From Rhodanobacter thiooxydans (GTDB lineage: Bacteria; Pseudomonadota; Gammaproteobacteria; Xanthomonadales; Rhodanobacteraceae): a DNA stretch of 64,000 nt. The number at the start of each line of letters is the position of its first letter. Within the stretch, counting starts at the first letter, position 1. Of the stretch, positions 24,575 to 33,568 are shown one piece after another. The stretch covers positions 1,364,001-1,428,000 of the forward strand of contig NZ_CP127409.1 of assembly GCF_030291135.1 (NCBI RefSeq). Reading direction: 5' to 3'. Position numbers and translations under genes: made by a program. The notes under the pieces were generated by a model. That model did not search any database. It saw only the letters and a list, made by a program, of their open reading frames with translations, and was not told the origin of the DNA.

Positions 24575-26722
24575 TTACTTCCTCGCTGCCGGCTTGCCCG
24601 CCGGCAGCACGGTGCCGGAGCTGCGCAACTGCTGCAGCACAACGCGGCAGGTGTTGTCCCTCTCATCGTCGTGGCTGGGCGCAACCAGGGCGAGCAGGGC
24701 CGCGGCCGGGGCGGCGACCACGCCCAGTGCGACGGCGCCGGCGCCACGCGCCAGCAGCGGGCCGGCATGCACGCCGACGTCCGGATTCTTCAGCGTACCG
24801 CGGACGTACAGCGGCGAGCGCAGCGAGAACACGCGGAACCCCTTGGTGTGCGGCTTCACGTCGAGGTCGAGTTTCTCGTCGGCGAAGTTCACCGTGCCGG
24901 TCACGTTGACCACCGCGTCGCCGGTGTCGAACACGAACAGGCGCATGTCGAACAGGCCGTTGGTCGCGCTCATGTCGGTGGCGGCGCAGTTGATCGGCAC
25001 CGTGCGGTCACCGAACAGCTTGCCGATGACGATGTTGGCCACGTTGAGGCCGGCGGTTTCCAGCAGGGTCTTGCTGATCGCGCCGTCGTTCATCAGCAGC
25101 TTCAGCTCGCCGTTCGCGCTGCCGAGCAGGGCGGCGACCGAGTTGCCCTGCGCATCAAGCGTGGCGTCGCCGTTGATCTCGCCGAAGCTGGTGCGCATCG
25201 GTTCGAAGGTCGGGAACAGCTGCTTGAGCTTGAGGTGGCGCGCATCGAGTTTCAGCACGCCGCGCATCGGCGTGCGGCTGCCGTCGAGGGTGAGGTTGCT
25301 GTGCACGGTGCCGCCGGCGAGGCTGAAGCTCAACGGGTCGAGGTACAGCGCGCCGTTGTTCATGACCAGGTGGGTGCTGAGCGAGTCGATCGGCAGCGCC
25401 GCGCCGCGCACGATGTGCGCACCGGCGAAAGTCACGTCCGCGTCCATCGTCTGCCAGCGGTCGGTGCGGAACGGTTCCACCGGCAGCAGCTTGTCGGCCG
25501 GTTGCGGCGTGGTGTCGCCGCGTTGCTTTTTCTCGGCGTTGGAATCGGCGCCGATCAGCGGGGCCAGGTCGGCGGATTGCAGCAGCTTCGAGTGCAGATC
25601 GCCGCTCAGCTTCGGCCGCGCACCGCCGGTGACGAACAGCAGGTTGCCGGCCAGGTCGCTGCCGCCGACGCGGCCGCGGAAGTCCTGGTAGCTGTAACGA
25701 CTGCCGCGGCGGTGCAGTTCGGCCTTCAGGTGGCCTTCGGTCGCGTACGGCGGGGTGTCGGGCAGGGTGATGCCGGTGATCGGGTACAGCTTGGCCATGC
25801 TGGAGCCGGACAGCCACAGGCGCACGTCCAGCGCACCCAGGTGCAGCGGATCGGTCAGCGTGCCGACCAGGGCGATGCGGCTGTCGCCGATGCGCACGTC
25901 GGCCTGCAGCGGGAATGGCGCGGTCGTGTCCTGCAATGCCAGCACCGCGCCGGTGCGGCCCTTGCCCTTGAGCGGACTGCCCTGGTAGCTGCCTTCGGCG
26001 GTCCAGCCGAACTGATAGGCGATGGATGATTTCGCCTTGTCCGGACCCGGACCGGCATCACCGCTTTCCAAAGTTTCCTTTGCCGCAGCACCCAGCGTCT
26101 TGCCGGCTTCCTCGCGCGCGGCGCTGGATTGTTGGGCCACGATCTGGTCGTACGGAATCGCCGCCTGCAGCGGCTCCACCACCAGCTTGAGCTTCACGTG
26201 GCTGGCCGCGTCATCGAGCGTGAGCAGCCCCTGGTCGAAACCGATCGTGCCCAGCTGCAGCTTCCAGGCGGAAGGCGCCGTGTTTTTCGGCAGCACGAAA
26301 TCCCAGCTGGCACGCCCCGACTTGTCGCGCTCGAGGTCGGCCGTGGGATGCACCAGCTGCAGCGTGGGCACCTCGATGCGGTGCGCCAGCAGCGGCAGCA
26401 GCGACAACCGGAAGCGCAGCGCGTCGAGGTGGGCGAACCGCGGCTGTGCTGCCCAGTCCGGGTTGGCGATGCTGATGTCGCGCGCGGTGAACTCGGGCCA
26501 CGGCAGCCATGAGCCGGGCCAGCGGCCGTTGCGGTCGCGCTGCCAGTCGACGCTCAGTTCGCCGTTGATCGCGAACGGCCGGCCGATCGCCTGGCTGACC
26601 TTGTCGGCGATGAACGGCTTCATGCGATTCCAGTCGAACGTGGCGACGGCGATCAGCAGCACCGCGACCAGCACCAGCAGCGTGCCGGCGATCCAGCTGA
26701 GTACTTTTCGGCTGCGTTGCAT
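24575..26722 (-). CDS. AsmA-family protein
   Basis: A 715-residue protein with an N-terminal membrane anchor (residues about 8-28), the AsmA N-terminal domain (DWNRMKPFIADKVSQAIGRPFAINGELSVDW) and a C-terminal AsmA repeat region (FGEINGDATLDAQGNSVAALLGSANGELKLLMNDG, then INCAATDMSATNGLFDMRLFVFDTGDAVVNVTG). AsmA proteins sit at the inner membrane facing the periplasm and are now linked to lipid transport between the two membranes; the specific task here is not known. The C-terminus ends in an Ala-rich helix and a short basic tail. Confidence 0.9.
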   Translation of the reverse strand: MQRSRKVLSWIAGTLLVLVAVLLIAVATFDWNRMKPFIADKVSQAIGRPFAINGELSVDWQRDRNGRWPGSWLPWPEFTARDISIANPDWAAQPRFAHLDALRFRLSLLPLLAHRIEVPTLQLVHPTADLERDKSGRASWDFVLPKNTAPSAWKLQLGTIGFDQGLLTLDDAASHVKLKLVVEPLQAAIPYDQIVAQQSSAAREEAGKTLGAAAKETLESGDAGPGPDKAKSSIAYQFGWTAEGSYQGSPLKGKGRTGAVLALQDTTAPFPLQADVRIGDSRIALVGTLTDPLHLGALDVRLWLSGSSMAKLYPITGITLPDTPPYATEGHLKAELHRRGSRYSYQDFRGRVGGSDLAGNLLFVTGGARPKLSGDLHSKLLQSADLAPLIGADSNAEKKQRGDTTPQPADKLLPVEPFRTDRWQTMDADVTFAGAHIVRGAALPIDSLSTHLVMNNGALYLDPLSFSLAGGTVHSNLTLDGSRTPMRGVLKLDARHLKLKQLFPTFEPMRTSFGEINGDATLDAQGNSVAALLGSANGELKLLMNDGAISKTLLETAGLNVANIVIGKLFGDRTVPINCAATDMSATNGLFDMRLFVFDTGDAVVNVTGTVNFADEKLDLDVKPHTKGFRVFSLRSPLYVRGTLKNPDVGVHAGPLLARGAGAVALGVVAAPAAALLALVAPSHDDERDNTCRVVLQQLRSSGTVLPAGKPAARK

Positions 26723-26875
26723 CCGTCACTCCTGCGGCGGTTGACCCGCACGTCGTATGGACGGATCGAGTCATCGCGCCCAGTGATAGCCGCAGAGATG
26801 CAAAGGTTATGTGGTGATCGCCGACTGCTTTCAGACCCCGTTCACGCGCGCTCGCCGGGCGAAGCCTGCGGTGGA

Positions 26876-27469
26876 TCAGGCCGCGACCTGGTTCTCGGCC
26901 CGCCGGCTGATGCAGTAGACCGCCGCCGGCGGCAGGTTGAGCAGTGCGCTGCCGACGCGGCGGGCCTGCAGGTTCAGCCGTGCGAGCAGGGCCGGCGATA
27001 GCGGACAACGCGGGCCGTAGGTGAACTGGTAGAACATGCCACCGCTGCGCAGCTGACGCGCGAACGCACCTTCCACGATCGCGGCGACCTGGGCCGGCGG
27101 CATCGACAGCAGCGGCAGGCCGCTGACCACGGCACAGGCGCGTTCGTCGCCGAACAGCGACTCGGTATCGCCGAGCCGGGCGGCGTCCATGCGCAGGATG
27201 GTCGCCTGCGGGTAGCGCCGGCTCAGCGCGTCGGCGAAGTGCGGATCGGCCTCGACCAGCGCCAGCCGGTGCAGCGGCACGCCACGCGCCAGCAGGGCGC
27301 GGGTCAGTGCGCCGGTGCCGGGGCCGAGTTCGATCACCGGGCCATCCAGCGCGCCGACCTGGCTGGTCATCAGCCGCGCCAGCGCCGCGCCGGATGGCGT
27401 CACCGCGCCGATGCCGCGCGGGTCGCGCAGCCAGGCACGCAAGAAGGCCAGGGTGTCGTTCAACGGCAT
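26876..27469 (-). CDS. class I SAM methyltransferase, phospholipid N-methyltransferase-like
   Basis: A 197-residue protein resembling PmtA-type phospholipid N-methyltransferases and KsgA-fold enzymes: FLRAWLRDPRGIGAVTPSGAALARLM at the N-terminus, the SAM site VIELGPGTGALTRALL, VEADPHFADAL, and VVSGLPLLSMPP in the motif IV position. It may methylate phosphatidylethanolamine. psd, which makes phosphatidylethanolamine, is also in this window but 27 kb away, so no operon link. The ATG at 27469 is preceded by a GGA site. Confidence 0.78.
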   Translation of the reverse strand: MPLNDTLAFLRAWLRDPRGIGAVTPSGAALARLMTSQVGALDGPVIELGPGTGALTRALLARGVPLHRLALVEADPHFADALSRRYPQATILRMDAARLGDTESLFGDERACAVVSGLPLLSMPPAQVAAIVEGAFARQLRSGGMFYQFTYGPRCPLSPALLARLNLQARRVGSALLNLPPAAVYCISRRAENQVAA

Positions 27470-27547
27470 GTCGCGGTTTCCAGCATCGGCAAGAAAGGCA
27501 AGGTAACCGACGCGGGTGAACAAAATGTTCGTCGTGGCGTGGCGGCT

Positions 27548-28486
27548 TCAGTGCGCCGGCTTCGCCTCGCGTACCGGCACGTCGATGCTGCACAGGTCGA
27601 CCTTGCCGGCCGGCCGGGCATAGAACGCGTTGCGCCCGTTGCGTTTCGCCTCGACCAGCGCCGCGAAGCTGGCGCTGTCGGTGCGCAGCACCTCAATCGC
27701 CAGGCGATCCTTCGGCGGGAGGTCGGCGGCCAGGCGTATCGATTCGATGGTGATGCGCTGTGCCGGCTTCGTGTAGAAGCCCATCGGCTCCGGGCCGCGC
27801 GGCAGGCCGGACAGCAGCGGCATGCCTTCCAGCACGCGCCCGGCCACGGCGAGGTTGCGGTCCAGCCGGCGCGGCGCCTGGCCGATCACCGCGTACAGCG
27901 AACTACCGCTGCCGGTCTCCGGCGCCACGTCGCGCGCCACACCGACCATACCGTAGCAGTGCGCCAACCATTGCTGCCCGCTGGCCGGATCGCGCGCCAC
28001 CGGGAAGCCTTCGCTGAAACCGACCTCCGGCGCGTAGACGTCGCCGTCCGGCAGCGGCGTCCACGGCAGCTTCGCGTCGAGCGCGCGGGTGAACTCCGGC
28101 GGTAGTGTCTTGCTGGCCTTGCCCAGCGAACGGAGCTTGCTCTTGTCGCCGTTGTCGTCGTCGTTGGGATCACCCCACTGGGTGACGAAGTTGTCCTGCA
28201 CCCGGATGATCGCCAGCCCGTCGAAGTAGTGCTGGCGCACCAGGGTGCGGATGTTCGCCGCGTGCAGCGGGGTGAAATCCGGCGCCAGCTCGATCACCAC
28301 GCGCCCGGTCGGCAGTTGCATGAACAACAGGTTCTGCGGGTCCGGCGTGCGCCACTCGGCCGGCGTGGACCTGGCCAGGATTTCCTTCGCGGTCGGCGTG
28401 GGCTTGTCCTGCTCGGCGGCGAGGGCGGACAGTGCCAGCAGGCTGCTGGTCAGCGCGAGTGCAACGATGAGATGGCGGCGAAGCAT
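27548..28486 (-). CDS. periplasmic cyclophilin-type peptidyl-prolyl isomerase
   Basis: A 312-residue protein with a signal peptide ending ALSALAAEQ. The cyclophilin domain is recognisable (GRVVIELAPDFTPLHAANIRTLVRQHYFDGLAIIRVQDNFVTQWGDP), with a later GMVGVARDVAPETGSGSSLYAVIGQAPRRLDRNLAVAGRVLEGM block and a C-terminal extension. It would catalyse proline cis-trans isomerisation during folding of exported proteins. Several classical active-site residues differ (for example IIRVQDNFVTQWGDP replaces FHRVI..FMIQGGDP), so activity may be altered. The ATG at 28486 gives a proper signal peptide. Confidence 0.85.
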   Translation of the reverse strand: MLRRHLIVALALTSSLLALSALAAEQDKPTPTAKEILARSTPAEWRTPDPQNLLFMQLPTGRVVIELAPDFTPLHAANIRTLVRQHYFDGLAIIRVQDNFVTQWGDPNDDDNGDKSKLRSLGKASKTLPPEFTRALDAKLPWTPLPDGDVYAPEVGFSEGFPVARDPASGQQWLAHCYGMVGVARDVAPETGSGSSLYAVIGQAPRRLDRNLAVAGRVLEGMPLLSGLPRGPEPMGFYTKPAQRITIESIRLAADLPPKDRLAIEVLRTDSASFAALVEAKRNGRNAFYARPAGKVDLCSIDVPVREAKPAH

Positions 28487-28575
28487 GGCATTCCCTGGGC
28501 AGTGGATGGGCAACGGTTGCAACTTAGCAGAGTGCTGCCGCTGATCACGCCACGCATGACTTCAGGCCCATGCAC

Positions 28576-28594
28576 TAGTGTCAAGTTCGCACTA
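28576..28594. promoter_or_regulatory. inverted repeat upstream of padR-type gene
   Basis: TAGTG (28576-28580), 9 nt, CACTA (28590-28594), 40 nt before the PadR gene start. TATGGT at 28593-28598 could be the -10 box overlapping it. PadR-family repressors commonly bind dyads in their own promoters, so this is a candidate autoregulatory site. Confidence 0.35.
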
Positions 28595-28634
28595 TGGTTT
28601 ACTCCAACCTAAGAAGCAGTGCGGGTGAGCCTGG

Positions 28635-29000
28635 ATGGACGACAGCGTCAGCCAGTTGAAGAAGTTCCAGAAGGAGCTTTCCAGCGGCACCGTGTCTCTG
28701 GTGCTGCTGGCAGTGCTGGGGCAGTCGCGCCAGCCGATGTACGGCTACCAGATCGCCAAGCGGCTGGAAGAAACGGGTGAGGGCGTGCTGGCCGGCAAGC
28801 AGAGCGCGCTGTATCCCGTGCTGCGCAACCTGGAGGCGGCCGGCCTGCTCGCCAGCGAAGTGGAGCCGTCCGTCAGCGGGCCGCCGCGCCGCTATTACCG
28901 CATTACCAAACCGGGGCGCGAGGTATTGCGCGAATGGGTCGCCGCGTGGAACGCCACCCGCGATTCCGTCGATAACGTCTTGCAAGGAGGGGTGTCATGA
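28635..29000 (+). CDS. PadR-family transcriptional regulator
   Basis: A 121-residue winged-helix regulator: QKELSSGTVSLVLLAVLGQSRQPMYGYQIAKRLEETGEG, followed by SALYPVLRNLEAAGLLASEVEPSVSGPPRRYYRIT (recognition helix and wing), and a short C-terminal dimerisation helix. This is the PadR-s1 (short) layout. It most likely represses its own operon in response to an envelope or drug signal. Its stop overlaps the start of the membrane-sensor gene (ATGA), the usual PadR plus DUF1700/sensor pairing. Confidence 0.9.
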   Translation: MDDSVSQLKKFQKELSSGTVSLVLLAVLGQSRQPMYGYQIAKRLEETGEGVLAGKQSALYPVLRNLEAAGLLASEVEPSVSGPPRRYYRITKPGREVLREWVAAWNATRDSVDNVLQGGVS

Positions 29001-29914
29001 ACGCGCCACGTACCATCGTCGAATACCTTGAGCAACTGCGTGCCGCGCTGCGCGGTGCCGATCCGGCCCTGATCCAGGACGCGCTGTACGACGCCGAGGA
29101 ACACCTGCGCGCCGAACTGGCCGAGCAGCCCGGGCGCAGCGAGGCACAGATGCTGGAACACGTCGCCGGCAGCTACGGCGCGCCGGACGAAGTGGCCGAG
29201 ATCTATCGCGACCAGGAGATCAGGATCCAGCGCGCGCTGCGTCCGCCGCCGCCGCCGAAGCGCCGTTCGCTGGCCGGGCGTTTCTTCGGCGTCGCCGCCG
29301 ATCCGCGCACCTACGGCGCGCTGTTCTACATGCTGCTGTCGCTGGCCACGGGCATCTTCTACTTCACCTGGGCAGTGACCGGGCTGTCGCTGTCGCTGGG
29401 GTTGTCGGTGCTGATCATCGGCCTGCCGTTCATCGTGCTGTTCTTCGGCAGCGTGCGCGTGCTGTCGCTGGTGGAAGGGCGCATCGTGGAGGCGATGCTG
29501 GGCATGCGCATGCCACGGCGGCCGGTGTACCCGACCACCGGCATGACCCTGCTGCAGCGCATCGGCAGCATGTTCACCGACGTGCACACCTGGACGACGC
29601 TTTGCTACATGTGGCTGATGCTGCCGCTGGGCATCGTGTACTTCACACTCGCCGTGACCTTGCTCAGCGTGTCAGTGGCCTTCATCGGCGCGCCGCTGGC
29701 GATGCTGTTCCGCGACGACAGCTGGGTGTCCTGGCCGCGCCAGGTCACCGTGGACTGGGGTCTTGGTGCGCATGTGCCGGGCTGGGGTGACGCGATCGCG
29801 ATGTGCGTGATCGGCATCGTGCTGCTGTTCGCCACCCTGCACCTGGCGCGTGGCCTGGGCCGGCTGCACGGGCTTGTCGCCAAGCACATGCTGGTGCCGC
29901 GCGCGGCGAATTGA
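28997..29914 (+). CDS. DUF1700/putative sensor-domain membrane protein
   Basis: A 305-residue protein. The N-terminal ~75 residues are soluble and helical (IVEYLEQLRAALRGADPALIQDALYDAEEHLRAEL, DUF1700-like). Then come four to six membrane helices in two similar halves (ALFYMLLSLATGIFYFTWAVTGLSLSLGLSVLIIGLP and a matching TLCYMWLMLPLGIVYFTLAVTLLSVSVAFIGAP), the repeat pattern of the 'Sensor' (PF13796) domain. Role is probably to sense membrane state together with the translationally coupled PadR regulator. The exact signal is unknown. Confidence 0.8.
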   Translation: MNAPRTIVEYLEQLRAALRGADPALIQDALYDAEEHLRAELAEQPGRSEAQMLEHVAGSYGAPDEVAEIYRDQEIRIQRALRPPPPPKRRSLAGRFFGVAADPRTYGALFYMLLSLATGIFYFTWAVTGLSLSLGLSVLIIGLPFIVLFFGSVRVLSLVEGRIVEAMLGMRMPRRPVYPTTGMTLLQRIGSMFTDVHTWTTLCYMWLMLPLGIVYFTLAVTLLSVSVAFIGAPLAMLFRDDSWVSWPRQVTVDWGLGAHVPGWGDAIAMCVIGIVLLFATLHLARGLGRLHGLVAKHMLVPRAAN

Positions 29915-29926
29915 CGGGCTATTCGA

Positions 29927-31123
29927 TCACACCAGTTGCAGGTCCCGTGGTTGTGCCTGCGGGAATACCGCCTGCAACTCGCTGCCGGTCAACCCCCAGA
30001 TGCGCCCGAACAAACCGCCCAGCACGTCGCGGTAGTCGTTGAGCACCTGATAATCGCGGTTCTGCAGCAGGTTCTGCTGGTTGACGGCGATCTGCTCGCC
30101 GGCGAGGCGTCCGCCGTTGACCTTGCCGCCGAGCACCCAGTGCACGGTGCCGTGGCCATGATCGGTGCCCTTGTCGCCATTCTCGCGGAAGGTGCGGCCG
30201 AACTCGGAGAGCACCACCACGGTGGTGTCGTTCCAGGCGTCGCCCAGTGCCTCGGCATAGGCGGCCAGGCCTTCGCCGAGGTTGCGCAAGTTGTTGGCGA
30301 GGCCGCCGCTGACGCTGCCCTGGTTGACATGGGTATCCCAGCCGCCCACGTCGACGAAGCCGAGCCGGTACTGCTCGCGCATCAGGGTGGCGATACGCCG
30401 CGTCTCGGCGGCGAAGTTGCGGGCGCCGGGCGCACCACGGCCGGCCTGCACCATCTCGTTGCGCAGGTCCGCCGACACGGTATTCGGCAGGGCCAGGCCA
30501 TCGGTGGTGGCCGCGGCCAGCGGCGTGTCCTTGTACATGCCGGACAGGATGGCCGCCTGTCGTTTGTCGAAATGCGCCTTGGGATCGGCCTTCAGCGAGA
30601 TGTTGGGGATGTCGCGTTGCGCGCCCTGGAAGCTCAGCGGCAAGTTGTTGGTGAACGCGATCGCCGAGGTTCCGCTGAGCAGGCCGGACAGCCGCGCGAG
30701 GAAGCCGGAACGATAGTTGCCCATGGACTCGGGTTCGCCGCGCTCGATGTGATCCTGCGTTTCGAAGTGGCTGCGGCTGAGGTCGCTGGTGCCGGCGAAC
30801 GGGACGAACGCCAGCTGCTTTTTCTGCCACAGCGGATACAGCGTTTCGCGCACCACCGGGTTGAGGCCCCAGTCCGCATCCAGCGCGATGGCGCTGTCGG
30901 GGTTGCCGGGATCGGGCCTGGCGATGGCGAGGGTGGGGCGCGATGCGTAGTAGAAGTCGCTGCTGCAGGGCACCAGCAGGTTGTTGCAGTCGTAGCCGCC
31001 GCGCAGGAAGACCAGCAGGAAGCGCGGCGTATTCGCCGGTGCGGCAAACAGCCGGCCGGAGAACGGCAAGGTGGAAGCGGCGGCGAAGGCGCCGGCAGCG
31101 AGCAGGAATTCGCGACGGTTCAT
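29927..31123 (-). CDS. DUF1501 exported protein
   Basis: A 398-residue protein with a Tat-type signal (MNRREFLLAAGAFAAAS), then a DUF1501 domain in the alkaline-phosphatase/sulfatase-like superfamily (LLVFLRGGYDCNNLLVP, DVGGWDTHVNQG, TTVVVLSEFGRTFRENG..GTDHGHGTVHWVLGG). The function is undefined. The DUF1800 gene is immediately upstream on the same strand, 52 nt away; the two families are very often paired, so they probably act on the same extracytoplasmic target. Confidence 0.9.
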   Translation of the reverse strand: MNRREFLLAAGAFAAASTLPFSGRLFAAPANTPRFLLVFLRGGYDCNNLLVPCSSDFYYASRPTLAIARPDPGNPDSAIALDADWGLNPVVRETLYPLWQKKQLAFVPFAGTSDLSRSHFETQDHIERGEPESMGNYRSGFLARLSGLLSGTSAIAFTNNLPLSFQGAQRDIPNISLKADPKAHFDKRQAAILSGMYKDTPLAAATTDGLALPNTVSADLRNEMVQAGRGAPGARNFAAETRRIATLMREQYRLGFVDVGGWDTHVNQGSVSGGLANNLRNLGEGLAAYAEALGDAWNDTTVVVLSEFGRTFRENGDKGTDHGHGTVHWVLGGKVNGGRLAGEQIAVNQQNLLQNRDYQVLNDYRDVLGGLFGRIWGLTGSELQAVFPQAQPRDLQLV

Positions 31124-31175
31124 GGAGCACCCCGGTGGTGGTCGGCAAGTAAGCACATGCACACGGAAGAGGACA

Positions 31176-32783
31176 TCAGCGGTAGTTGAAGTCGGGCGAC
31201 GACAGCAGGAACGTGTTCCATTCCGTCGGCGACCTGGCCTGGCTCAGCGCATGGCCGGTGGCGATGGAGAGTCCTGGCGCGACCGCGTCGCGGTACAGCG
31301 CCGAGTCTTGCAACGCAGGGGCCTCCCGCGGCAGGTTCGAAGGATTGCCTGGCTGTGCAGGATCGTCATTGTCGGCGAACAGCCGATTGCGTCCGCTGCC
31401 GATCACGCCGGCGAAATCGAAGCGCTTGCTCATCTGGCCCGAGCCGGTCCAGCTGGCTGAATCCAGCGGCCAGCCGTCGGGTGTGATGCGGCCGTACAGC
31501 GGTTCGCCCATCTGCCGCAGCCAGTTCACCAGCGGCGCGGCGTTCGGGATCGGCTGGCCATCGTAGACGAGCCGCATCGACGAGACCAGGAAACGCATCG
31601 GATCCTTGAACTTGTGCCCGTCGGTGGCAGCGGCCTCCGGTGACAGCAGCATCGTGCGCACCACGGCCGCGATGTCGCCATCGGTGCGCTGGAAGGTCTT
31701 TGCCATCGCATCGACCAGCGCAGCCGGCGGCTGGTCGGCAATGAAGTATTCGGCAAGTTGCCGCGAGATGAAGTGGGCACAGGCGGGCTGGCGCACGATC
31801 AGGTCCACCGCCTGGGCGACCTCTGCATAACCACGGCCCCTGATGGTCTGGCCGAGGAAGTTCTTGTCGCCGAAGTCGTGCTGGTTCGGGTTGAACACGA
31901 ACAGTCCGTCGCGCACCAGGCCGGGACGCGACCGGGCGAACAGGCGGCGACGTGCGGCCGGCTTCGCCGGCATCAGGCCGACACCGGTGAGGATGCGCAT
32001 CAGCTGCTGCACATCCTGCTGGGAGTAGCCGGCGTTCACGCCCAGCGTGTGCAGTTCCATCAACTCGCGTGCATAGTTCTCGTTGGTCTTGCCCTGGACG
32101 TTGTGCACGTTGTCGAGGAATACCAGCATGGCCGGACTCTGCAGCGTGGCCATCACCAGATCCCTGAACTTGCCCAGCGCATGCGGGCGGATCACGTTTT
32201 CCTCGTAGTCGGCGGCGAACAGGCGCACCGGCCCCTTGTCCGCATAGATGCTGAAGTGGTTGAGCCAGAACCACACCAGCTGCTCCTTCAACTGGTCGCC
32301 ACCGTAGATCGCGTGCAGCATCTCGGCCTGCGCGGCCTGCTGGTAGATGTCGCGGCGGTACTGCTGGAACGCCTTCTTGGCGGCGTCCTTGGCCGGACCG
32401 GCCGGTACCTGCCTGAACTGTTGCGCACGTTCCTGGTATTCGGCCAGCTGCTGCGGCAGCGGCGTGCTGATGACGGACAGGTGGTCGATCTGTGCGGCAA
32501 CCTGCGGCGGCAGGCTGTCGTCGCCGCCGGCCAGCTGCTGGTCGAGGAAGCGCGTGCGGCCCAGTTCGCGGTAGCGCGCCAGCGTGGCGCTGTCGAGGCC
32601 GAAGCTGTCGCGGCGCAGCCAGGCGATGTCGCCCAGTCGCAGGCCATCCACTTTGGCGGTGACCCTGGCGGCTGGCAGCTGGTCCGGAGGATTCCCCTCG
32701 CCGGCACAAGCCAGTGCAGGAGCGAGCGTCAGCAGCAGGCCGAGAACCAGCGTGCGGTGGCGAAGCGGGGTGGCAGCGGGCAT
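31176..32783 (-). CDS. DUF1800 exported protein
   Basis: A 535-residue protein with a signal peptide ending in LACAGEG and a DUF1800 domain: DIAWLRRDSFGLDSATLARYRELG, LKEQLVWFWLNHFSIYADKG, NYARELMELHTLGVNAGYSQQDVQQLMRILTGVGL, and HDFGDKNFLGQTIRGRG. Biochemical role unknown; predicted to be periplasmic or secreted. The ATG at 32783 has a CGGAG site about 9 nt upstream. It is the first gene of the DUF1800-DUF1501 pair. Confidence 0.9.
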   Translation of the reverse strand: MPAATPLRHRTLVLGLLLTLAPALACAGEGNPPDQLPAARVTAKVDGLRLGDIAWLRRDSFGLDSATLARYRELGRTRFLDQQLAGGDDSLPPQVAAQIDHLSVISTPLPQQLAEYQERAQQFRQVPAGPAKDAAKKAFQQYRRDIYQQAAQAEMLHAIYGGDQLKEQLVWFWLNHFSIYADKGPVRLFAADYEENVIRPHALGKFRDLVMATLQSPAMLVFLDNVHNVQGKTNENYARELMELHTLGVNAGYSQQDVQQLMRILTGVGLMPAKPAARRRLFARSRPGLVRDGLFVFNPNQHDFGDKNFLGQTIRGRGYAEVAQAVDLIVRQPACAHFISRQLAEYFIADQPPAALVDAMAKTFQRTDGDIAAVVRTMLLSPEAAATDGHKFKDPMRFLVSSMRLVYDGQPIPNAAPLVNWLRQMGEPLYGRITPDGWPLDSASWTGSGQMSKRFDFAGVIGSGRNRLFADNDDPAQPGNPSNLPREAPALQDSALYRDAVAPGLSIATGHALSQARSPTEWNTFLLSSPDFNYR

Positions 32784-32947
32784 GCGTGCGTACTCCGGTG
32801 GTGGATGAGGGCAGTAGTGTCGAACGCAGTGGTGTCGGTTTGGATGACTCCGGCAGCGTGGCGAAAAGCGCATCAGGAAGGACGTGATTCAGCTTGTCGC
32901 CGTTGCGTGTCGTGGCAGTTACCATGCGACACCCGCCGGAGCCTGCC

Positions 32948-33556
32948 ATGCCGAAGACCTACGACCGCGACTATTTCGACAAGTGGTACCGCGATCCGCG
33001 GCACTCGGTGGCCTCGCCAGCCGAGCTCAGGCGCAAGGTGGCGATGGTGGTGGCGCAGGCCGAGTACTACCTCGGCCGGCCGATCCGCAACGTGCTCGAC
33101 GTGGGCTGCGGCGAAGCGAGCTGGCGCGCGCCGCTGCGCGCGTTGCGGCCGGGCATCGCGTATCGCGGGCTGGATGCCAGCGAGTACGTGGTGGCGCGCT
33201 ACGGGCGCAGCCGCAACATCGGCCTGGCGCGCTTCGGCCAGCTGGAGCAGCTGCGCTTCGACACCCGTTTCGACCTGATCGTGTGCACCGACGTGTTGCA
33301 CTACCTGAAACCAGGGGAGATTCGCGCCGGGCTGCAGGGCATCGGCGAGATGCTCGAAGGCGTGGCGTTCCTGGAGGTGTTCACCCGCCGCGACGACGTG
33401 GCCGGCGACCACCACGGCTTCGTGTCGCGCGCACCGGCGTGGTATCTGCGCGAGTTCGGCACGGTGGGTTTGCTGCCGTGCGGCTCGCACTGCTACCTCG
33501 GGCCGCGGCTGGAGCGCCACATCGCAGCGCTGGAACGGGCGCAGCTGCCGGTCTGA
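32948..33556 (+). CDS. SAM-dependent methyltransferase
   Basis: A 202-residue class I methyltransferase: TYDRDYFDKWYRDPRH at the N-terminus, the SAM-binding VLDVGCGEASWRAPL, the acidic end of strand 2 (YRGLDASEYVV), and FDLIVCTDVLHYLKPGEI. Substrate unknown; it could modify a small molecule or sugar. The ATG at 32948 has a CCGGAG ribosome site 8 nt upstream. It stands alone, divergent from the DUF1800 gene and convergent with the porin gene. Confidence 0.85.
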   Translation: MPKTYDRDYFDKWYRDPRHSVASPAELRRKVAMVVAQAEYYLGRPIRNVLDVGCGEASWRAPLRALRPGIAYRGLDASEYVVARYGRSRNIGLARFGQLEQLRFDTRFDLIVCTDVLHYLKPGEIRAGLQGIGEMLEGVAFLEVFTRRDDVAGDHHGFVSRAPAWYLREFGTVGLLPCGSHCYLGPRLERHIAALERAQLPV

Positions 33557-33568
33557 GGGCCAGCCTGC

